From Pseudomonadota bacterium (GTDB taxonomy: Bacteria; Pseudomonadota; Gammaproteobacteria; Acidiferrobacterales; Acidiferrobacteraceae): a stretch of DNA of 64,000 nucleotides. The position numbers and the translations under genes are program-made. The notes beneath the pieces were generated by a model. The model was not told where the DNA came from and did no database searches. It was given only the letters and a program-made list of their open reading frames with translations. The number at the start of each line of letters is the position of its first letter. The first letter of the stretch is position 1. The stretch is from the NCBI GenBank assembly GCA_021785035.1, contig JAJYGP010000018.1, positions 1-64,000 on the forward strand, written 5' to 3'. Below are positions 46,740 to 58,600 of this stretch, in pieces.

Positions 46740-49223
46740 ATGTCGATGGATGAACGCTACATGGCAGAACAGGTAGAGCGGGAGGCGCAGCGCTTTTGGG
46801 AGCAGGCGCAGAGCTTCCGGGCTACCGAGGACTCGAGCCGCCCCAAGTTTTACTGCCTGTCAATGTTTCCTTATCCGTCCGGACGCCTGCATATGGGACA
46901 TGTCCGCAATTACACCCTGGGCGATGTCATCAGCCGCTGTCGGCGCATGCAGGGCTTTAACGTTCTACAGCCCATGGGTTGGGATGCGTTCGGTTTGCCG
47001 GCCGAGAACGCCGCGGTTCAGAACGGTGTCGCTCCGGCGCAGTGGACCTACGCCAATATCAGCTACATGCGCGATCAATTGAAGCGCCTCGGATTCGCCT
47101 ATGACTGGAGCCGAGAGATCGCGACCTGCCGCCCCGAGTATTATCGATGGGAGCAATGGTTTTTTACCCGGCTTTACCGCAAGGGTCTTGCCTACCGGGC
47201 GACGGCGCCCGTGAACTGGTGTCCCAAAGACCAAACGGTGCTCGCCAACGAACAGGTGATAGATGGTCGCTGTTGGCGCTGCGACACCGTGGTCGAGCGC
47301 CGGGAAATCCCTCAATGGTTTTTGCGGATCACGCAGTACGCAGATGAGTTGCTGGCAGACCTCTCGAATTTGCCAGGTTGGCCGGAACGCGTGGCGACCA
47401 TGCAAAAAAATTGGATCGGGCGTTCGGAAGGGGTCGAGATCCGATTCGAGGTCAATGGCTACGGTCCGCTTACGGTGTTTACCACCCGACCAGATACCCT
47501 AATGGGTGTCACGTATCTCGCCGTGGCCGCTGAACATCCCTTGGCTACAGCGGCCACGGCCGGGCGCGCGGAACTGCTTCGCTTTCGGGACGAATGTCGC
47601 TTGAGTCAGACTGCCGAAGCGGCGTTTGAAACCATGGAGAAGCGTGGCGTCGACACGGGCTTACGCGCTACTCACCCCTTGACCGGGGCCGAGTTACCCG
47701 TTTACGCCGCCAATTTCGTTTTGATGTCCTATGGCGAGGGCGCGGTCATGGCGGTGCCGGCCCACGACGAACGGGATTTCGCGTTTGCGCGGCGCTATGC
47801 CTTACCGGTTTCTCCTGTGATTATGCCTCTGGATTTCGCGGGTGATCCTGAGGCCCTCGTGACGGATGCGGCCTATACTGGCCCCGGCCGCATGGTGAAT
47901 TCGGGGGCCTTTACGGGGCTTCCCTCGGAGGAGGCACGGGCGCGCATCACCGAGGTCTTGGAGCGGAAGGGAGTAGGGACCCGGCGGGTCCATTTTCGGC
48001 TCCGGGATTGGGGTGTGTCGCGCCAGCGTTACTGGGGTACCCCCATCCCGATGATTCATTGTCCCCATTGCGGTATCGTTCCGGTCCCGGATCGGGATCT
48101 CCCGGTGCGTTTGCCCGAAGACGTCGTGATCACTCAGAGTGCGTCGCCGCTCAAGGGCCGGCCAGATTTTTTGCACGCCACTTGCCCAGACTGCGGCGGG
48201 CCCGCCGAGCGCGAGACCGATACCTTCGACACCTTCATGGAGTCTTCCTGGTACTACGCCCGCTATTGTGCGCAAGACAACGACCACGCGATGCTAGATG
48301 CGCGCGTCGGCCATTGGCTGCCGGTCGATCAGTATATTGGGGGCATCGAACACGCCATCCTGCACTTGTTGTATGCCCGATTTTTTAACAAGCTTTTGCG
48401 CGATGAGGGATTGGTGAGTGGCGGGGAACCCTTTGTCCGACTCCTGACGCAGGGCATGGTCTTAAAAGACGGCAGCAAGATGTCGAAATCCAAGGGCAAT
48501 ACCGTTGATCCGCAAGCTCTCATCGATCAGTATGGCGCCGACACCGCCCGGCTTTTCATGATGTTCGCGGCCCCGCCCGAGCAGTCGCTCGAGTGGAACG
48601 ATGAGGCGGTGGCCGGCGCCCATCGATTCTTGAAGCGTTTGTGGGCATTGGCCAAATCCATAGAAGGCCTCCCGAAACCCGCGACCAAGACCGCGAGCGC
48701 GGACCATACGGCCGTCCGTGGCCAAATCCACATCCTAGTCGACCAAGCCGTGCGCGACTACGAGCGTTATCACTTCAATACCGTTGTCGCCGCGTGCATG
48801 AGCGTGGTGAACCTACTCCAGAAGCTTCTGGAAGAGCCGGCCTCGGAGTCGTCCGTCGGGCTCTTACGCGAAGGCCTGAGCTTCGTGCTCCGTTTGTTGG
48901 CGCCCATTGTCCCGCACATTACTCATGTTCTTTGGGGTACGCTCGGGCTTGGGGACGGTGCGGTGATCGACGCCCCCTGGCCGGAGGTGGATCCGGCGGC
49001 CTTGCGCCAGGACGTGGTGCGTCTGGTGGTGCAGGTCAACGGTAAGCGCCGCGGCGAGATCGTAGTCCCCGTGCATAGCGACACAGCGGAGATTGAAGAA
49101 CGCGCTCTGCGCGATGAGGCGGTGTCGAGGTCCCTCGAAGGCAAGTCGGTGACTAAGGTTGTGGTGGTGCCGGGCCGTCTCATTAATATCGTGGCGGCCA
49201 CGACCACCACCACACTGCCGTGA
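46740..49223 (+). CDS. leuS: leucyl-tRNA synthetase
   Basis: [50 protein letters not shown]. Confidence 0.98.
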   Translation: MSMDERYMAEQVEREAQRFWEQAQSFRATEDSSRPKFYCLSMFPYPSGRLHMGHVRNYTLGDVISRCRRMQGFNVLQPMGWDAFGLPAENAAVQNGVAPAQWTYANISYMRDQLKRLGFAYDWSREIATCRPEYYRWEQWFFTRLYRKGLAYRATAPVNWCPKDQTVLANEQVIDGRCWRCDTVVERREIPQWFLRITQYADELLADLSNLPGWPERVATMQKNWIGRSEGVEIRFEVNGYGPLTVFTTRPDTLMGVTYLAVAAEHPLATAATAGRAELLRFRDECRLSQTAEAAFETMEKRGVDTGLRATHPLTGAELPVYAANFVLMSYGEGAVMAVPAHDERDFAFARRYALPVSPVIMPLDFAGDPEALVTDAAYTGPGRMVNSGAFTGLPSEEARARITEVLERKGVGTRRVHFRLRDWGVSRQRYWGTPIPMIHCPHCGIVPVPDRDLPVRLPEDVVITQSASPLKGRPDFLHATCPDCGGPAERETDTFDTFMESSWYYARYCAQDNDHAMLDARVGHWLPVDQYIGGIEHAILHLLYARFFNKLLRDEGLVSGGEPFVRLLTQGMVLKDGSKMSKSKGNTVDPQALIDQYGADTARLFMMFAAPPEQSLEWNDEAVAGAHRFLKRLWALAKSIEGLPKPATKTASADHTAVRGQIHILVDQAVRDYERYHFNTVVAACMSVVNLLQKLLEEPASESSVGLLREGLSFVLRLLAPIVPHITHVLWGTLGLGDGAVIDAPWPEVDPAALRQDVVRLVVQVNGKRRGEIVVPVHSDTAEIEERALRDEAVSRSLEGKSVTKVVVVPGRLINIVAATTTTTLP

Positions 49224-49867
49224 CGCGCGCCGACGCCTGGTCGGATAAGAAAGAGGCCAGTTATGAGCCACGCGATGTCGGAACAGAGGGGTTGGCCCTG
49301 ATGCGCGGCCTTCTTCGGTCACAGCCGTCGCAAGCGCGCCTTAATCGCCGCTCGCTCGTTTTTGTGGCGCTCTCCCTGATATTGGGCGGCTGCGGTTTTC
49401 ATTTGCGCACCGCCTCCGAGTTTGCCCTGCCGCCGGCTTTATCAGTCGTGCGGGTGACCATGCCGGCAAACAGCCTCAAGTATCCCGGCTTGGTTCTGGC
49501 GGTGAGGCGGGCCCTTCTTGATCGCGGCGTCACAGTTGTTGACAAGGGTAACGTGCCTTCGGTCACCTTGTTGAGCGAAACCTTGACGCCCCTCATCGTT
49601 ACCATCAATAGCAATGGCGGGGCGACCGCCTATCTGCTCGACTACGAGGCCACCTTTAGTCTCCAGGGTCCGCATGGGCGGACGCTTATCTCGCCTAGCA
49701 CCGTACGGGTACAGCGCGAGTATAGCTTTGACCCCCTGAACATCCTGGCCATGGCGCGCGAGCAGACCTATTTAGAAAAGCGGATGCGCATTGCCGCCGC
49801 TCGCCAGATCGTCTGGCGACTCTCGACCTTTAGGCCAGCGGCTCAGACGGCTCGCCATGCGCCTTAA
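49220..49867 (+). CDS. lptE: LPS assembly lipoprotein LptE
   Basis: [22 protein letters not shown]; position between leuS and holA. True start probably ATG inside the ORF. Confidence 0.9.
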   Translation: MTRADAWSDKKEASYEPRDVGTEGLALMRGLLRSQPSQARLNRRSLVFVALSLILGGCGFHLRTASEFALPPALSVVRVTMPANSLKYPGLVLAVRRALLDRGVTVVDKGNVPSVTLLSETLTPLIVTINSNGGATAYLLDYEATFSLQGPHGRTLISPSTVRVQREYSFDPLNILAMAREQTYLEKRMRIAAARQIVWRLSTFRPAAQTARHAP

Positions 49868-50858
49868 ATTTGAGGACTTAAGCGCCCGCGCCCGCGATCT
49901 CCGAAAGGCTTACCTTATCTGCGGGGACGAACCATTTTTAGTCGAGGAGGCCGTGACCCACATCGTTCGCGTGGCTGAGGCGCACGGGGTGTCTGATCGC
50001 CAACGTTTTTCCCTTGAGGCGGGCTTTTCTTGGCCACAGTTTCGCCAGACCCTGGCGTCGCCTTCGCTTTTCGCGCCCCGCAGCCTCTATGAACTGCGGG
50101 TGCGAGAGGGACGCGAGGCCTTGGGACGCGAGTTGCTGGCCTGCTTGCCGCTCCTGAGCGTCGATGCCATTTTATTGGTCGTGACCGGGGCCTTGGAGCG
50201 CTCAAGCCTCAAGGCGGAATGGGTGGAGACCTTCGCCGAACAAGGCCATGTCGTGACGCTCACGGCATTCGAGGGTGAGCGCTTAGTGGGCTGGGTGCGG
50301 CAACGATTACGGGAGGCGGGGATCCGGGACGAAGACATCGCCGCGCGTATCGCCTACTACGCCGAAGGAAATATGGGCGCCGCCTCGGATGCTATTATGC
50401 GTCTTAAGGACGATCCGAAGCGGGATTTGGCAGCCCTGTCCGACATTATGGGTGACGAGGCCCGATTTGATGTTTTTGCCGTGACCGATGCCGCTCTTAA
50501 GGGGGATTTGGCCTTGACTCACCGCTATGTGCGCCGCTTGCGTGCCGAAGCGCGAGATCCGATACTGATGTCATGGGCTTTGGCTCGTGAGGTACGGGTG
50601 TTGGTGAAAGTGGTGGCGGCGCAAGCCAAGAACGGGGCTTTGACGGAGATCTTCCGGCGCGAGCGGGTGTGGGCGGCCCGCCAAGGTTTGCTCACCTCGG
50701 CCGCGAAGCGTCTCTCGCAAGCCACATTGCGGCGTCTGCTTTTGGGTTGCGCGCGACTTGATCGCGTCAATAAGGGGCGCGCCGATGGCGATTCCTGGTT
50801 GCTTATCGAGACAATTGCATTAGCGCTCGCCGGAATGCCGGCTGAGGGTGGTTTATGA
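49857..50858 (+). CDS. holA: DNA polymerase III delta subunit
   Basis: [32 protein letters not shown]; synteny leuS-lptE-holA. Confidence 0.93.
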   Translation: MRLKFEDLSARARDLRKAYLICGDEPFLVEEAVTHIVRVAEAHGVSDRQRFSLEAGFSWPQFRQTLASPSLFAPRSLYELRVREGREALGRELLACLPLLSVDAILLVVTGALERSSLKAEWVETFAEQGHVVTLTAFEGERLVGWVRQRLREAGIRDEDIAARIAYYAEGNMGAASDAIMRLKDDPKRDLAALSDIMGDEARFDVFAVTDAALKGDLALTHRYVRRLRAEARDPILMSWALAREVRVLVKVVAAQAKNGALTEIFRRERVWAARQGLLTSAAKRLSQATLRRLLLGCARLDRVNKGRADGDSWLLIETIALALAGMPAEGGL

Positions 50859-52135
50859 AGGCTGGGTTGACGCCGGTTGTCGATGTGGGCGTGTCTTTGG
50901 AGGGATTGGGCAGGGAGGCGCGAGCCGCCGCTCCGGCGCTTGCGCGCGCGACCACCGGGACCAAGAACGCAGCCTTACTGGCCGCCGCCCGATTCGTGCG
51001 CGAACGCGCCGAAGACATCAAGCGCGCGAACGAGGGCGACGTCCGAGCCGCCCGCGCAGCCGGCCTCGAGGCCTCCTTGATCGACCGCCTGATCCTAACC
51101 GATCAGCGCATAGACCAGATGGTCCAAGGACTTTTGGAGATCGCGGCCCTGCCCGATCCGGTGGGCGAGATCTCAGGCCTTGCTATGCGCCCTTCGGGCA
51201 TCCAGGTAGGACGCATGCGGGTGCCGCTCGGGGTCATCGGGATCATCTATGAGTCGCGGCCCAATGTCACAGCCGATGCCGCGGGTCTGTGTTTGAAGTC
51301 GGGGAACGCCGTGATTCTGCGCGGTGGTTCCGAGGCAGCGCTCTCCAATAGCGCGATCGGGGCGTGTCTGCGCGATGGCCTGGCCCACGCGGGCCTACCG
51401 AGGGGTGCTTTGGGGCTTGTTGAAACGACGGATCGGGCCGCCGTCTCCTATATGCTGGGTATGAATCACGTTCTCGATTTATTGATTCCGCGCGGCGGCA
51501 AGGGTCTCGTGGAACTTGTCAGTGCCCAGGCGCGCATGCCGGTCCTAAAGCACCTGCATGGCATTTGCCACGTCTATATCGATACCGAGGCGGACGCCGA
51601 AAAGGCGGTGGCGGTGGCGGTCAATGCCAAAACCCAGCGTTACGGCACCTGCAATACCATGGAGACCTTACTGATGGCCGAGTCGCGGGCCGAGGAACTT
51701 TTGCCACGCTTGGCAAAGGCGTACCGCGAGCATGGCGTGGAATTACGGGGCTGTGCAGAGACTCGGAAGTGGATATCCGACGCCACTGTGGCTACGGACA
51801 AGGACTGGGATACCGAGTATCTGGCGCCCATCCTTTCGATTCGTGTGGTGGCGGGGCTCGATGAGGCCATGGACCATATCGCCCGTTACGGTTCCCATCA
51901 CACGGATGCGATCGTGACCGAGAACTGGACCCATGCCCAGCGCTTTTTGCGCGAAGTGGATTCGAGCTCGGTGATGGTGAATGCCTCGACGCGGTTTGCC
52001 GATGGTTTCGAATACGGTTTGGGTGCTGAGATCGGCATTAGTACCGATAAGCTCCATGCCCGCGGACCGGTGGGACTTGAGGGTCTCACCTCACAGAAAT
52101 TCATTGTGTGGGGTGACGGGCATATCCGCGCCTAG
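50855..52135 (+). CDS. proA: gamma-glutamyl phosphate reductase
   Basis: [92 protein letters not shown]. Confidence 0.97.
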   Translation: MKAGLTPVVDVGVSLEGLGREARAAAPALARATTGTKNAALLAAARFVRERAEDIKRANEGDVRAARAAGLEASLIDRLILTDQRIDQMVQGLLEIAALPDPVGEISGLAMRPSGIQVGRMRVPLGVIGIIYESRPNVTADAAGLCLKSGNAVILRGGSEAALSNSAIGACLRDGLAHAGLPRGALGLVETTDRAAVSYMLGMNHVLDLLIPRGGKGLVELVSAQARMPVLKHLHGICHVYIDTEADAEKAVAVAVNAKTQRYGTCNTMETLLMAESRAEELLPRLAKAYREHGVELRGCAETRKWISDATVATDKDWDTEYLAPILSIRVVAGLDEAMDHIARYGSHHTDAIVTENWTHAQRFLREVDSSSVMVNASTRFADGFEYGLGAEIGISTDKLHARGPVGLEGLTSQKFIVWGDGHIRA

Positions 52136-52142
52136 GAAGACC

Positions 52143-52778
52143 ATGGTGGGGGTATTCGGGGGCACCTTTGATCCCGTGCACTGCGGCCATCTCGCGGTTG
52201 CCCAGGCCCTGATGGAGGCCTTGCCGCTTGCGCGCATGGTGTTCGTTCCGGCGGCCCGCCCGCCCCATCGGCCGCCGCCATCGGCCGCGGCCGACCATAG
52301 GCTCGCTATGTTGCGTCTGGCTGTGGGTTCTGATCCACGCTTTGTTGTAGATGAGTGCGAGTATGAGCGCGAAGGCCCGTCCTACATGGTCGACACGCTG
52401 GCGACTCTCCGTACCCGTTATGGAGCGCCGCTCGCGCTGGTTTTGGGGATGGACGCCTTTCTCGGTTTACCGACTTGGCATAGGTGGCGACGAGTCCTCG
52501 GTCTTGCCCATGTCATCATTGTCAAACGCCCCGGCTGGGATGTTCCTTTGCCCGCGTGGGTCAGGCCCCATGTGCAGGAACGGGGAGAGCTTTTGCTTCG
52601 GGCCGACGCCGGCCTTGCGTTCATCTTAGCGACTACCGAGCGCCCAGAATCGGCAACCGCGCTGCGCCAGGCCTTGGAGGAGGGCTCGGTCCCCAGAGCT
52701 TGGTTGCCCCCAGAAATTCCGCCTTATATTCAGAGCCACGGGCTCTACCGGAGATCAGCGGGACATGACGAAGTGTGA
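52143..52778 (+). CDS. nadD: nicotinate-nucleotide adenylyltransferase
   Basis: MVGVFGGTFDPVHCGHLAVAQAL, PSYMVDTLATLR, LGMDAFLGLPTWHRW. Confidence 0.96.
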   Translation: MVGVFGGTFDPVHCGHLAVAQALMEALPLARMVFVPAARPPHRPPPSAAADHRLAMLRLAVGSDPRFVVDECEYEREGPSYMVDTLATLRTRYGAPLALVLGMDAFLGLPTWHRWRRVLGLAHVIIVKRPGWDVPLPAWVRPHVQERGELLLRADAGLAFILATTERPESATALRQALEEGSVPRAWLPPEIPPYIQSHGLYRRSAGHDEV

Positions 52779-53124
52779 TTTGATACGAGATGCGTTAGAT
52801 GAGGCCAAGGCCGAAGACGTCGTGGTGCTCGACGTTCGGATGCTGACCGATATCGCCGATTATATGATCATTGCAAGCGGGACCTCGACGCGGCATGTCG
52901 CCTCGACCGGCCGCAAGGTCGACGATCTTCTCCGCGAGCATGGTCATAAGTCGCAAGGGATGGAAGGCCTGGGTGGTGGGGAGTGGGTTTTGATCGATTT
53001 TGGCGATGTGATCGTGCATGTCATGCACCCCACGACACGCGCCTTTTACGCCCTTGAGAAGTTGTGGTCGGAAGAATTCGGCAGCCAAGGTGCACAAAGG
53101 CGCGAAAGTCGGCCGCGTCGCTGA
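52765..53124 (+). CDS. rsfS: ribosome silencing factor
   Basis: DVRMLTDIADYMIIASGTSTRHVAS, GGEWVLIDFGDVIVHVMHPTTRAFYALEKLW. Confidence 0.96.
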   Translation: MTKCDLIRDALDEAKAEDVVVLDVRMLTDIADYMIIASGTSTRHVASTGRKVDDLLREHGHKSQGMEGLGGGEWVLIDFGDVIVHVMHPTTRAFYALEKLWSEEFGSQGAQRRESRPRR

Positions 53125-53600
53125 TGGCGATGCGGCTCTTGGCGGTGGGCACACGCATGCCGGCCTGGGTGACTGCCGGCTATCAGGAGTACGCGCGCCG
53201 ACTTTCTGGTCCCTATCGGTTGGATTTGACCGAGATCGTCCCGTCGCGGTGGACGAAGTCTGCAGACTTCGGGCGCTTAAAGCGGGAGGAGGGGGAGCGC
53301 TTGCTTGCGGCATTACCGAGCACGCCGTTCGTGGTGGCTCTCGATGCCCGGGGGCGCATGCGTTCGAGCGAGGCCCTGGCGCGGGATTTGGGTACTTGGC
53401 TTGCGACCGGGCAGTCAGTGGCTTTCCTGGTGGGTGGCGCTGAGGGCCTTGCCGATGCCTGCCTGGAGGCGGCGGCCGAACGCTGGTCGCTGTCCCCTCT
53501 GATCCTCCCGCACGCCCTCGTACGAGTGGTGGTGGCCGAGCAGCTCTATCGCGCGTACAGCTTTTTGACAGGACAACCCTACCACCGAGGTTCCGATTGA
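53124..53600 (+). CDS. rlmH: 23S rRNA (pseudouridine1915-N3)-methyltransferase
   Basis: VALDARGRMRSSEALAR, SVAFLVGGAEGL, ALVRVVVAEQLYRAYSFLTGQPYHR. Confidence 0.96.
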   Translation: MAMRLLAVGTRMPAWVTAGYQEYARRLSGPYRLDLTEIVPSRWTKSADFGRLKREEGERLLAALPSTPFVVALDARGRMRSSEALARDLGTWLATGQSVAFLVGGAEGLADACLEAAAERWSLSPLILPHALVRVVVAEQLYRAYSFLTGQPYHRGSD

Positions 53601-54166
53601 TCTATCTCGCGTCCACATCACCGCGCCGATCCGCGCTTCTTACGCAGATCGGGGTTTCGTTCATGGTCCTCTCGCCGGATATCGACGAGGCCATGGCGGC
53701 GGACGAGGGAATTTTTCCCTATGTACGGCGCATGGCGCGAGAGAAGGTTTTGGCGGGACAGGCCGAATGTCGGCAGCGAGCCTTGCCGGCTGCCCCGCTT
53801 TTGGGCGCTGACACGGTTGTGGTGATCGACGGGGATATCCTTCCTAAGCCTTTGAATCTCGACGAAGCACGTTCCCAGCTCCAGCGCTTATCGGGGCGCG
53901 CGCATCTTGTGCATACTGCTGTGTGTCTCATGGGGCGTTCCTTGCATGAGACGGTGTCGACCACTGTTGTGACCTTTAAGGTTGTGAGCGATGCTGAGAT
54001 TGAGGCCTATTGCACCACGGGCGAGCCTTTGGGAAAGGCCGGCAGTTACGCCATTCAGGGGCAAGGGGCGCTCTTCGTAAGTGGGCTCGTCGGCAGCTAT
54101 TCGGGGGTGGTCGGCTTGCCGCTTTATGAGTGCGGACAAGTCTTGCGTGCCGAGGGGGTATTGTGA
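53597..54166 (+). CDS. maf: Maf-family nucleoside triphosphate pyrophosphatase
   Basis: IYLASTSPRRSALLTQIGV, LLGADTVVVIDGDILPKP, GKAGSYAIQGQGALFV. Confidence 0.95.
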   Translation: MIYLASTSPRRSALLTQIGVSFMVLSPDIDEAMAADEGIFPYVRRMAREKVLAGQAECRQRALPAAPLLGADTVVVIDGDILPKPLNLDEARSQLQRLSGRAHLVHTAVCLMGRSLHETVSTTVVTFKVVSDAEIEAYCTTGEPLGKAGSYAIQGQGALFVSGLVGSYSGVVGLPLYECGQVLRAEGVL

Positions 54167-55596
54167 GCGAGGAAATACTGATTAATGTGACCCCGCAAGA
54201 AACCCGCGTCGCCGTAGTCGAGAACGGTGTGTTGCAGGAGGTCCATATCGAACGAGCCACCCACCGAGGTCTCGTGGGTAACATTTACAAGGGCCGAGTG
54301 TCGCGTTTCCTGCCGGGCATGCAGGCGGCCTTTGTCGATATCGGGCTCGACCGGGCGGCGTTTTTGCAAACGGCGGAGATGAAGGGTGCGGAGGGCGGCG
54401 CCTCGGCAGCGCTTGTCGAGGGTCAGGATATTGTCGTGCAGGTGGTCAAGGATCCGATCGGCAGCAAGGGCGCGCGGCTGACCACGCAAATCAGCTTACC
54501 GGCCCGCTACGTCGTGTACATGCCTGGCAGCGACCATATCGGTATCTCACAAAAGATTGATAACGAAGAGGAACGCGAACGACTGCGCGCCGCTGTGCGG
54601 GCTGCGATGGGCGAGGAGCCGGGCGGACTGATTTTGCGGACCATGGCCGAGCAGGTCAGCGAAGAGGAACTCAAAAGGGATATCCGCTATCTGCGTAAGC
54701 TCTGGCTGCGGCTTTCCGAGCGTCTCGCCCGGGCCGAGAGCCGTGGGCTTATGCATGAGGACTTTTCCTTGGCCCTGCGCGCCATGCGCGACCTGGTGCG
54801 CGATAACGTCGAGACGGTGCGCATCGACTCGCGAGAGACCTATTACAAGGCCTTTGAGTTTGCCTCTGAGTTCGTCCCCGAGGTCGCTCCGCGGATCGAG
54901 TACTATCCGGGAGAGCGCCCGATTTTTGATCTCTACTCGGTCGAGGATGAGATTAAGCGTGCTCTCGAGGCCCGCGTTTTGCTCAAATCTGGCGGCTATC
55001 TTGTGATCGACCAGACCGAGGCCATGACGACCGTCGACGTCAATACCGGAACCTACGTTGGCCGCCGCAACCTCGAAGAGACGCTCTTTAAGACCAACCT
55101 CGAGGCGGCTCATGCGATCGCGCGCCAACTTCGTTTGCGCAATCTCGGTGGGATGATCATCGTCGATTTTATTGACATGGTGGATGCGGAACATAAGCGC
55201 CAAGTGCTGCGCGCCCTAGAGCGCGCCTTGGCCCACGATCGTGTGAAGGTCTCGGTGGCCGATATGTCGTCTTTAGGCTTGGTTGAGATTACGCGCAAGA
55301 GGACCCGGGAAAGCCTCGAGCATTTACTGTGCGAGCCCTGCCCGGCGTGTAAGGGGCGGGGTATGTTAAAGACCGCCGAGACCGTGAGCTATGAGATTTT
55401 TCGCGAGATCCTGCGCGAGGCTAGGCAGTTCGGCACGGACCAGTATCTCGTTGTCGCCTCCCAGGCGGTGGTCGACCGGCTTTTAGATGACCAGGCCCAA
55501 AGCCTCGCCAACCTTCAGAAGTTTATCGGCAAGCCGATCCATTTGCAGGTGGAGCCGTTCTACAATCAAGAAGAATTCGACGTTGTTTTGATTTAG
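54163..55596 (+). CDS. rng: ribonuclease G
   Basis: EILINVTPQETRVAVVENGVLQEVHIER, GNIYKGRVSRFLPGMQAAFVDIG, GGMIIVDFIDMVDAEHKR; GTG start at 54163. Confidence 0.96.
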   Translation: MSEEILINVTPQETRVAVVENGVLQEVHIERATHRGLVGNIYKGRVSRFLPGMQAAFVDIGLDRAAFLQTAEMKGAEGGASAALVEGQDIVVQVVKDPIGSKGARLTTQISLPARYVVYMPGSDHIGISQKIDNEEERERLRAAVRAAMGEEPGGLILRTMAEQVSEEELKRDIRYLRKLWLRLSERLARAESRGLMHEDFSLALRAMRDLVRDNVETVRIDSRETYYKAFEFASEFVPEVAPRIEYYPGERPIFDLYSVEDEIKRALEARVLLKSGGYLVIDQTEAMTTVDVNTGTYVGRRNLEETLFKTNLEAAHAIARQLRLRNLGGMIIVDFIDMVDAEHKRQVLRALERALAHDRVKVSVADMSSLGLVEITRKRTRESLEHLLCEPCPACKGRGMLKTAETVSYEIFREILREARQFGTDQYLVVASQAVVDRLLDDQAQSLANLQKFIGKPIHLQVEPFYNQEEFDVVLI

Positions 55597-55667
55597 ATGG
55601 TGACTTACAGGCAAGGGATCGCGGGTTACTCGAGACTGCCAAAGCGGCTCTGTTTAGCTGGCTTCTC

Positions 55668-58600
55668 TTGCGGCACAATGCCCATATGGTGAACGGCACA
55701 CAGAGGGTACTGAGGTGGTGGCGGACGCGCAGTCGGGGCACACGCTATGCACTGGCCTCGATGGCCGTGGCCGGCAGCTTGGCGGCGACAGTCGTTTTGA
55801 CGAGCCCCTTATGGCTTACCCCTATACTCCAAAGCGAAAAGCCAGTCTTGGAGGCCAAGATCGCGGCGGCGGTGGGCGCCCCGGTCCATATGGCCGGGCT
55901 CGGTGCGCGCCTGGGTTGGCGTTTGGGGTTTGCGGTTCGAGGTCTCGTTATCGGCGTTCGGTCGAAGCCCGCGGTGTCGATTCGGCGCGTCCATCTTGAA
56001 CTGTCCTGGCTACATTTATTGCGCGGAGAGCTGCGACCCGCTTTGTGGGCGGTGGACGGACTGCGCCTGAATCTGCGTAAGACGGCCTTGGGGTTTCACG
56101 TAGAAGGTTTGCCCCACCATAAAGCCCCGCCGTTTCACTGGCAATCGTTTTTGCGCGGACAGTCGGCCCTCAGTCTGGTCGATACCCATATCGATATCGC
56201 CTTGTCGCCCCACCGGCGCCTAGCCATCCACCACTTGGACGCCTCCTGGGTCAATGGGATTCGCGGGCGCGTATTGCGGGTCGCGGCCGCGGTTCCGGGG
56301 GTATGCGGTCTTTGTGCCCTGCGTACGGAGTTTGATGGCCGCTCATTTCGGCCGGCGCGATTTCGTGGGTCATTGGAGGCCTCGGTCCGTGGGCTTAGGC
56401 TGAGCGCGCTTGCCCGCCTTGTCCACCGACCCGGGCTTCGGCTATTGGCCGGTTCTGTGAGTGGACAGGTTTGGACGACCTGGCGGTATGGGTCCTTGGG
56501 GTTTGCCGGCGGCGAGGTTCACATTCAAAAGCTCATTGTTCCAGGCAACCGCGTGAGTCGGCTGATGTCGGTCCCGCGCCTTTCGGGAAAGTTTAGCTTC
56601 AAGGCGGCCGGGCCTGGCCGCTTTCGGTTCTATGCCGCCGACGTGCGGAGCACTCTCGGCGTGATGGCTGCGCGGACCGGTACTCTCTATGTCGGCCGGC
56701 ACGGTAGCCGCTGGCGCGTCCAGGCTCACAGTATTGATGTGAAGCAGGCCGGTTATGTGGCTGCTCATCTTCGCCACCTAGCTCCTGCGCTTAAGCGTCT
56801 TCTTTCGTGGCGCCCTCGGGGCCGCCTTCTCCATTTTCAGTTGCGCCTGCGCTCGGGCTCGTCCTGGCATTATCATGCCCAGACCCGATTCGTCGGCTTG
56901 GGCTTAAAGGGACCCACTGGCTCCCCGCGTTTCTCTCAGGCCTCCGGCACCTTGTCCGTGACCACCACCGAAGGCCGCCTGGTCCTGACTGGCCTCCATG
57001 GCCCGGTACTCGTGCCAAAGGTCATGCCGGGGTCGCTTACGGTTCAGGATGCTGCGGCCAAAGTGACTTGGCAAATTGCCAGGAACGGATTTTCGACAGA
57101 AGTCCCGGCCTTTCATCTGGCAACCACGGATGGCACGGTCGATGCCACCATGAGCGCCGTGGTTGTTAAGGGACAGAGCCCCCAGGTGCTTGTGGCCGTG
57201 GCCCTCCATGACGTCAATGTCGGGGCCTTAGGGTCCTTGTATCCCCGCTCCCTGCGGCCGCATTTGCGCCACTGGCTGCGGCGTACGATACGGGGTGGGG
57301 TTATTACCACCGGACAATTGATATTGAAGGGGCCGCTTGCGCGCTTTCCGTTTCGCAAAGGTGGTGGCCTCTTTAGGGTCAAGCTCCATGTCGTGAATGG
57401 ACGTTACCGTTTTTTACCGCGCTGGCCGGAGGCGCGCGCACTGAAGGTCACGGTCGGTCAGCGCGACGCCCTGCTATCGGTGAAAGGTTCGGGCCGACTC
57501 TCGGGCATGGCCGCGCATTTCTCCGTGCATGCCGGGCCGCTCGGTACCCCCGGTGGAGTCGCCTTGGTACGTGTCCAGGGGCGCGGTAACTTGACCCATG
57601 TGCTTGCCATCGTCTTGCCACACGTGCACAAACGATTGCGCCGTTTTCTGCCGCGTACGATCACGGGACAAGGGCCCTCGCGACTTTTGTTGGCCTTCCA
57701 TATTCCGTTTCGGCACAAGATCCCTTTAACTCTACAAGGGAGTATCGGGCTAAACGAGGCGCGCCTCAATTATCCGATACCCCAAGCTATTCTCCACTTC
57801 CGTGAATTGACGGGCCGCATCGGCTTTACGCAAACAGGGCCAGCCGCAGGACGGCTTAGCGGAACGGTGCTCGGGGGGCCATTCGAGCTTCGGTTAAAGA
57901 CCCTTGGCCGGACCTTGGTGGCCCGCGCGCACGGTGTCATGAGCGCCGCCGGCGTGGGTACGGTCGCCGGCGCCGCACGACCTTATGTGCACGGACCTTT
58001 GTCCTGGCGCTTTCGGCTCACCAACGACCGCAGATTTCGGGTAGTGGCCCGCGCGAATCTCCGGAACGTGGCCTTGTCTCTTCCTTATCCGGCCGGTAAG
58101 GCAAAGGGTATCTCAGCGGTCGCGCAGGCCGCTTTCATATCTGGCTCAGGCGGGACCTTCTTTAACGCCACTGTCGCCCGCCATCTCAGCGTCGCCTATC
58201 GGGCTCCCAAGGGGATAGGTCCCGCGACTTGGGTGGGAATCGGTTCGGCCTTAGCGCCCAAGCTTCTTTATCCGGGTCTTGCGGTGGCGGTCCGGAGCGC
58301 TTATGTGAATACTGGCGCCTGGATCTATTTTGTCGACCGTCTCACCCAAAAGGGTGCTCTCTCCTCCGCGCCTCTAGCGGCGCAAGGCGGGGCGCTGCGG
58401 TCGTTACATCTCTCTGTGGGTTCGCTCGTTTTGGGTGGCCGACCCATGGGTCGGGTGCACGCCCTCTTCGAGCGTGTGGGGAGGCGCTGGCAGGGGGTGG
58501 TACACGGGCCCAATATGGCTGGGACCGTGGGCTGGAAACCGGGCCCCAAGCCCGCGCTTTTATTGCGGCTTTCGCGACTCGTGATTGCGCCCTCTGCGCT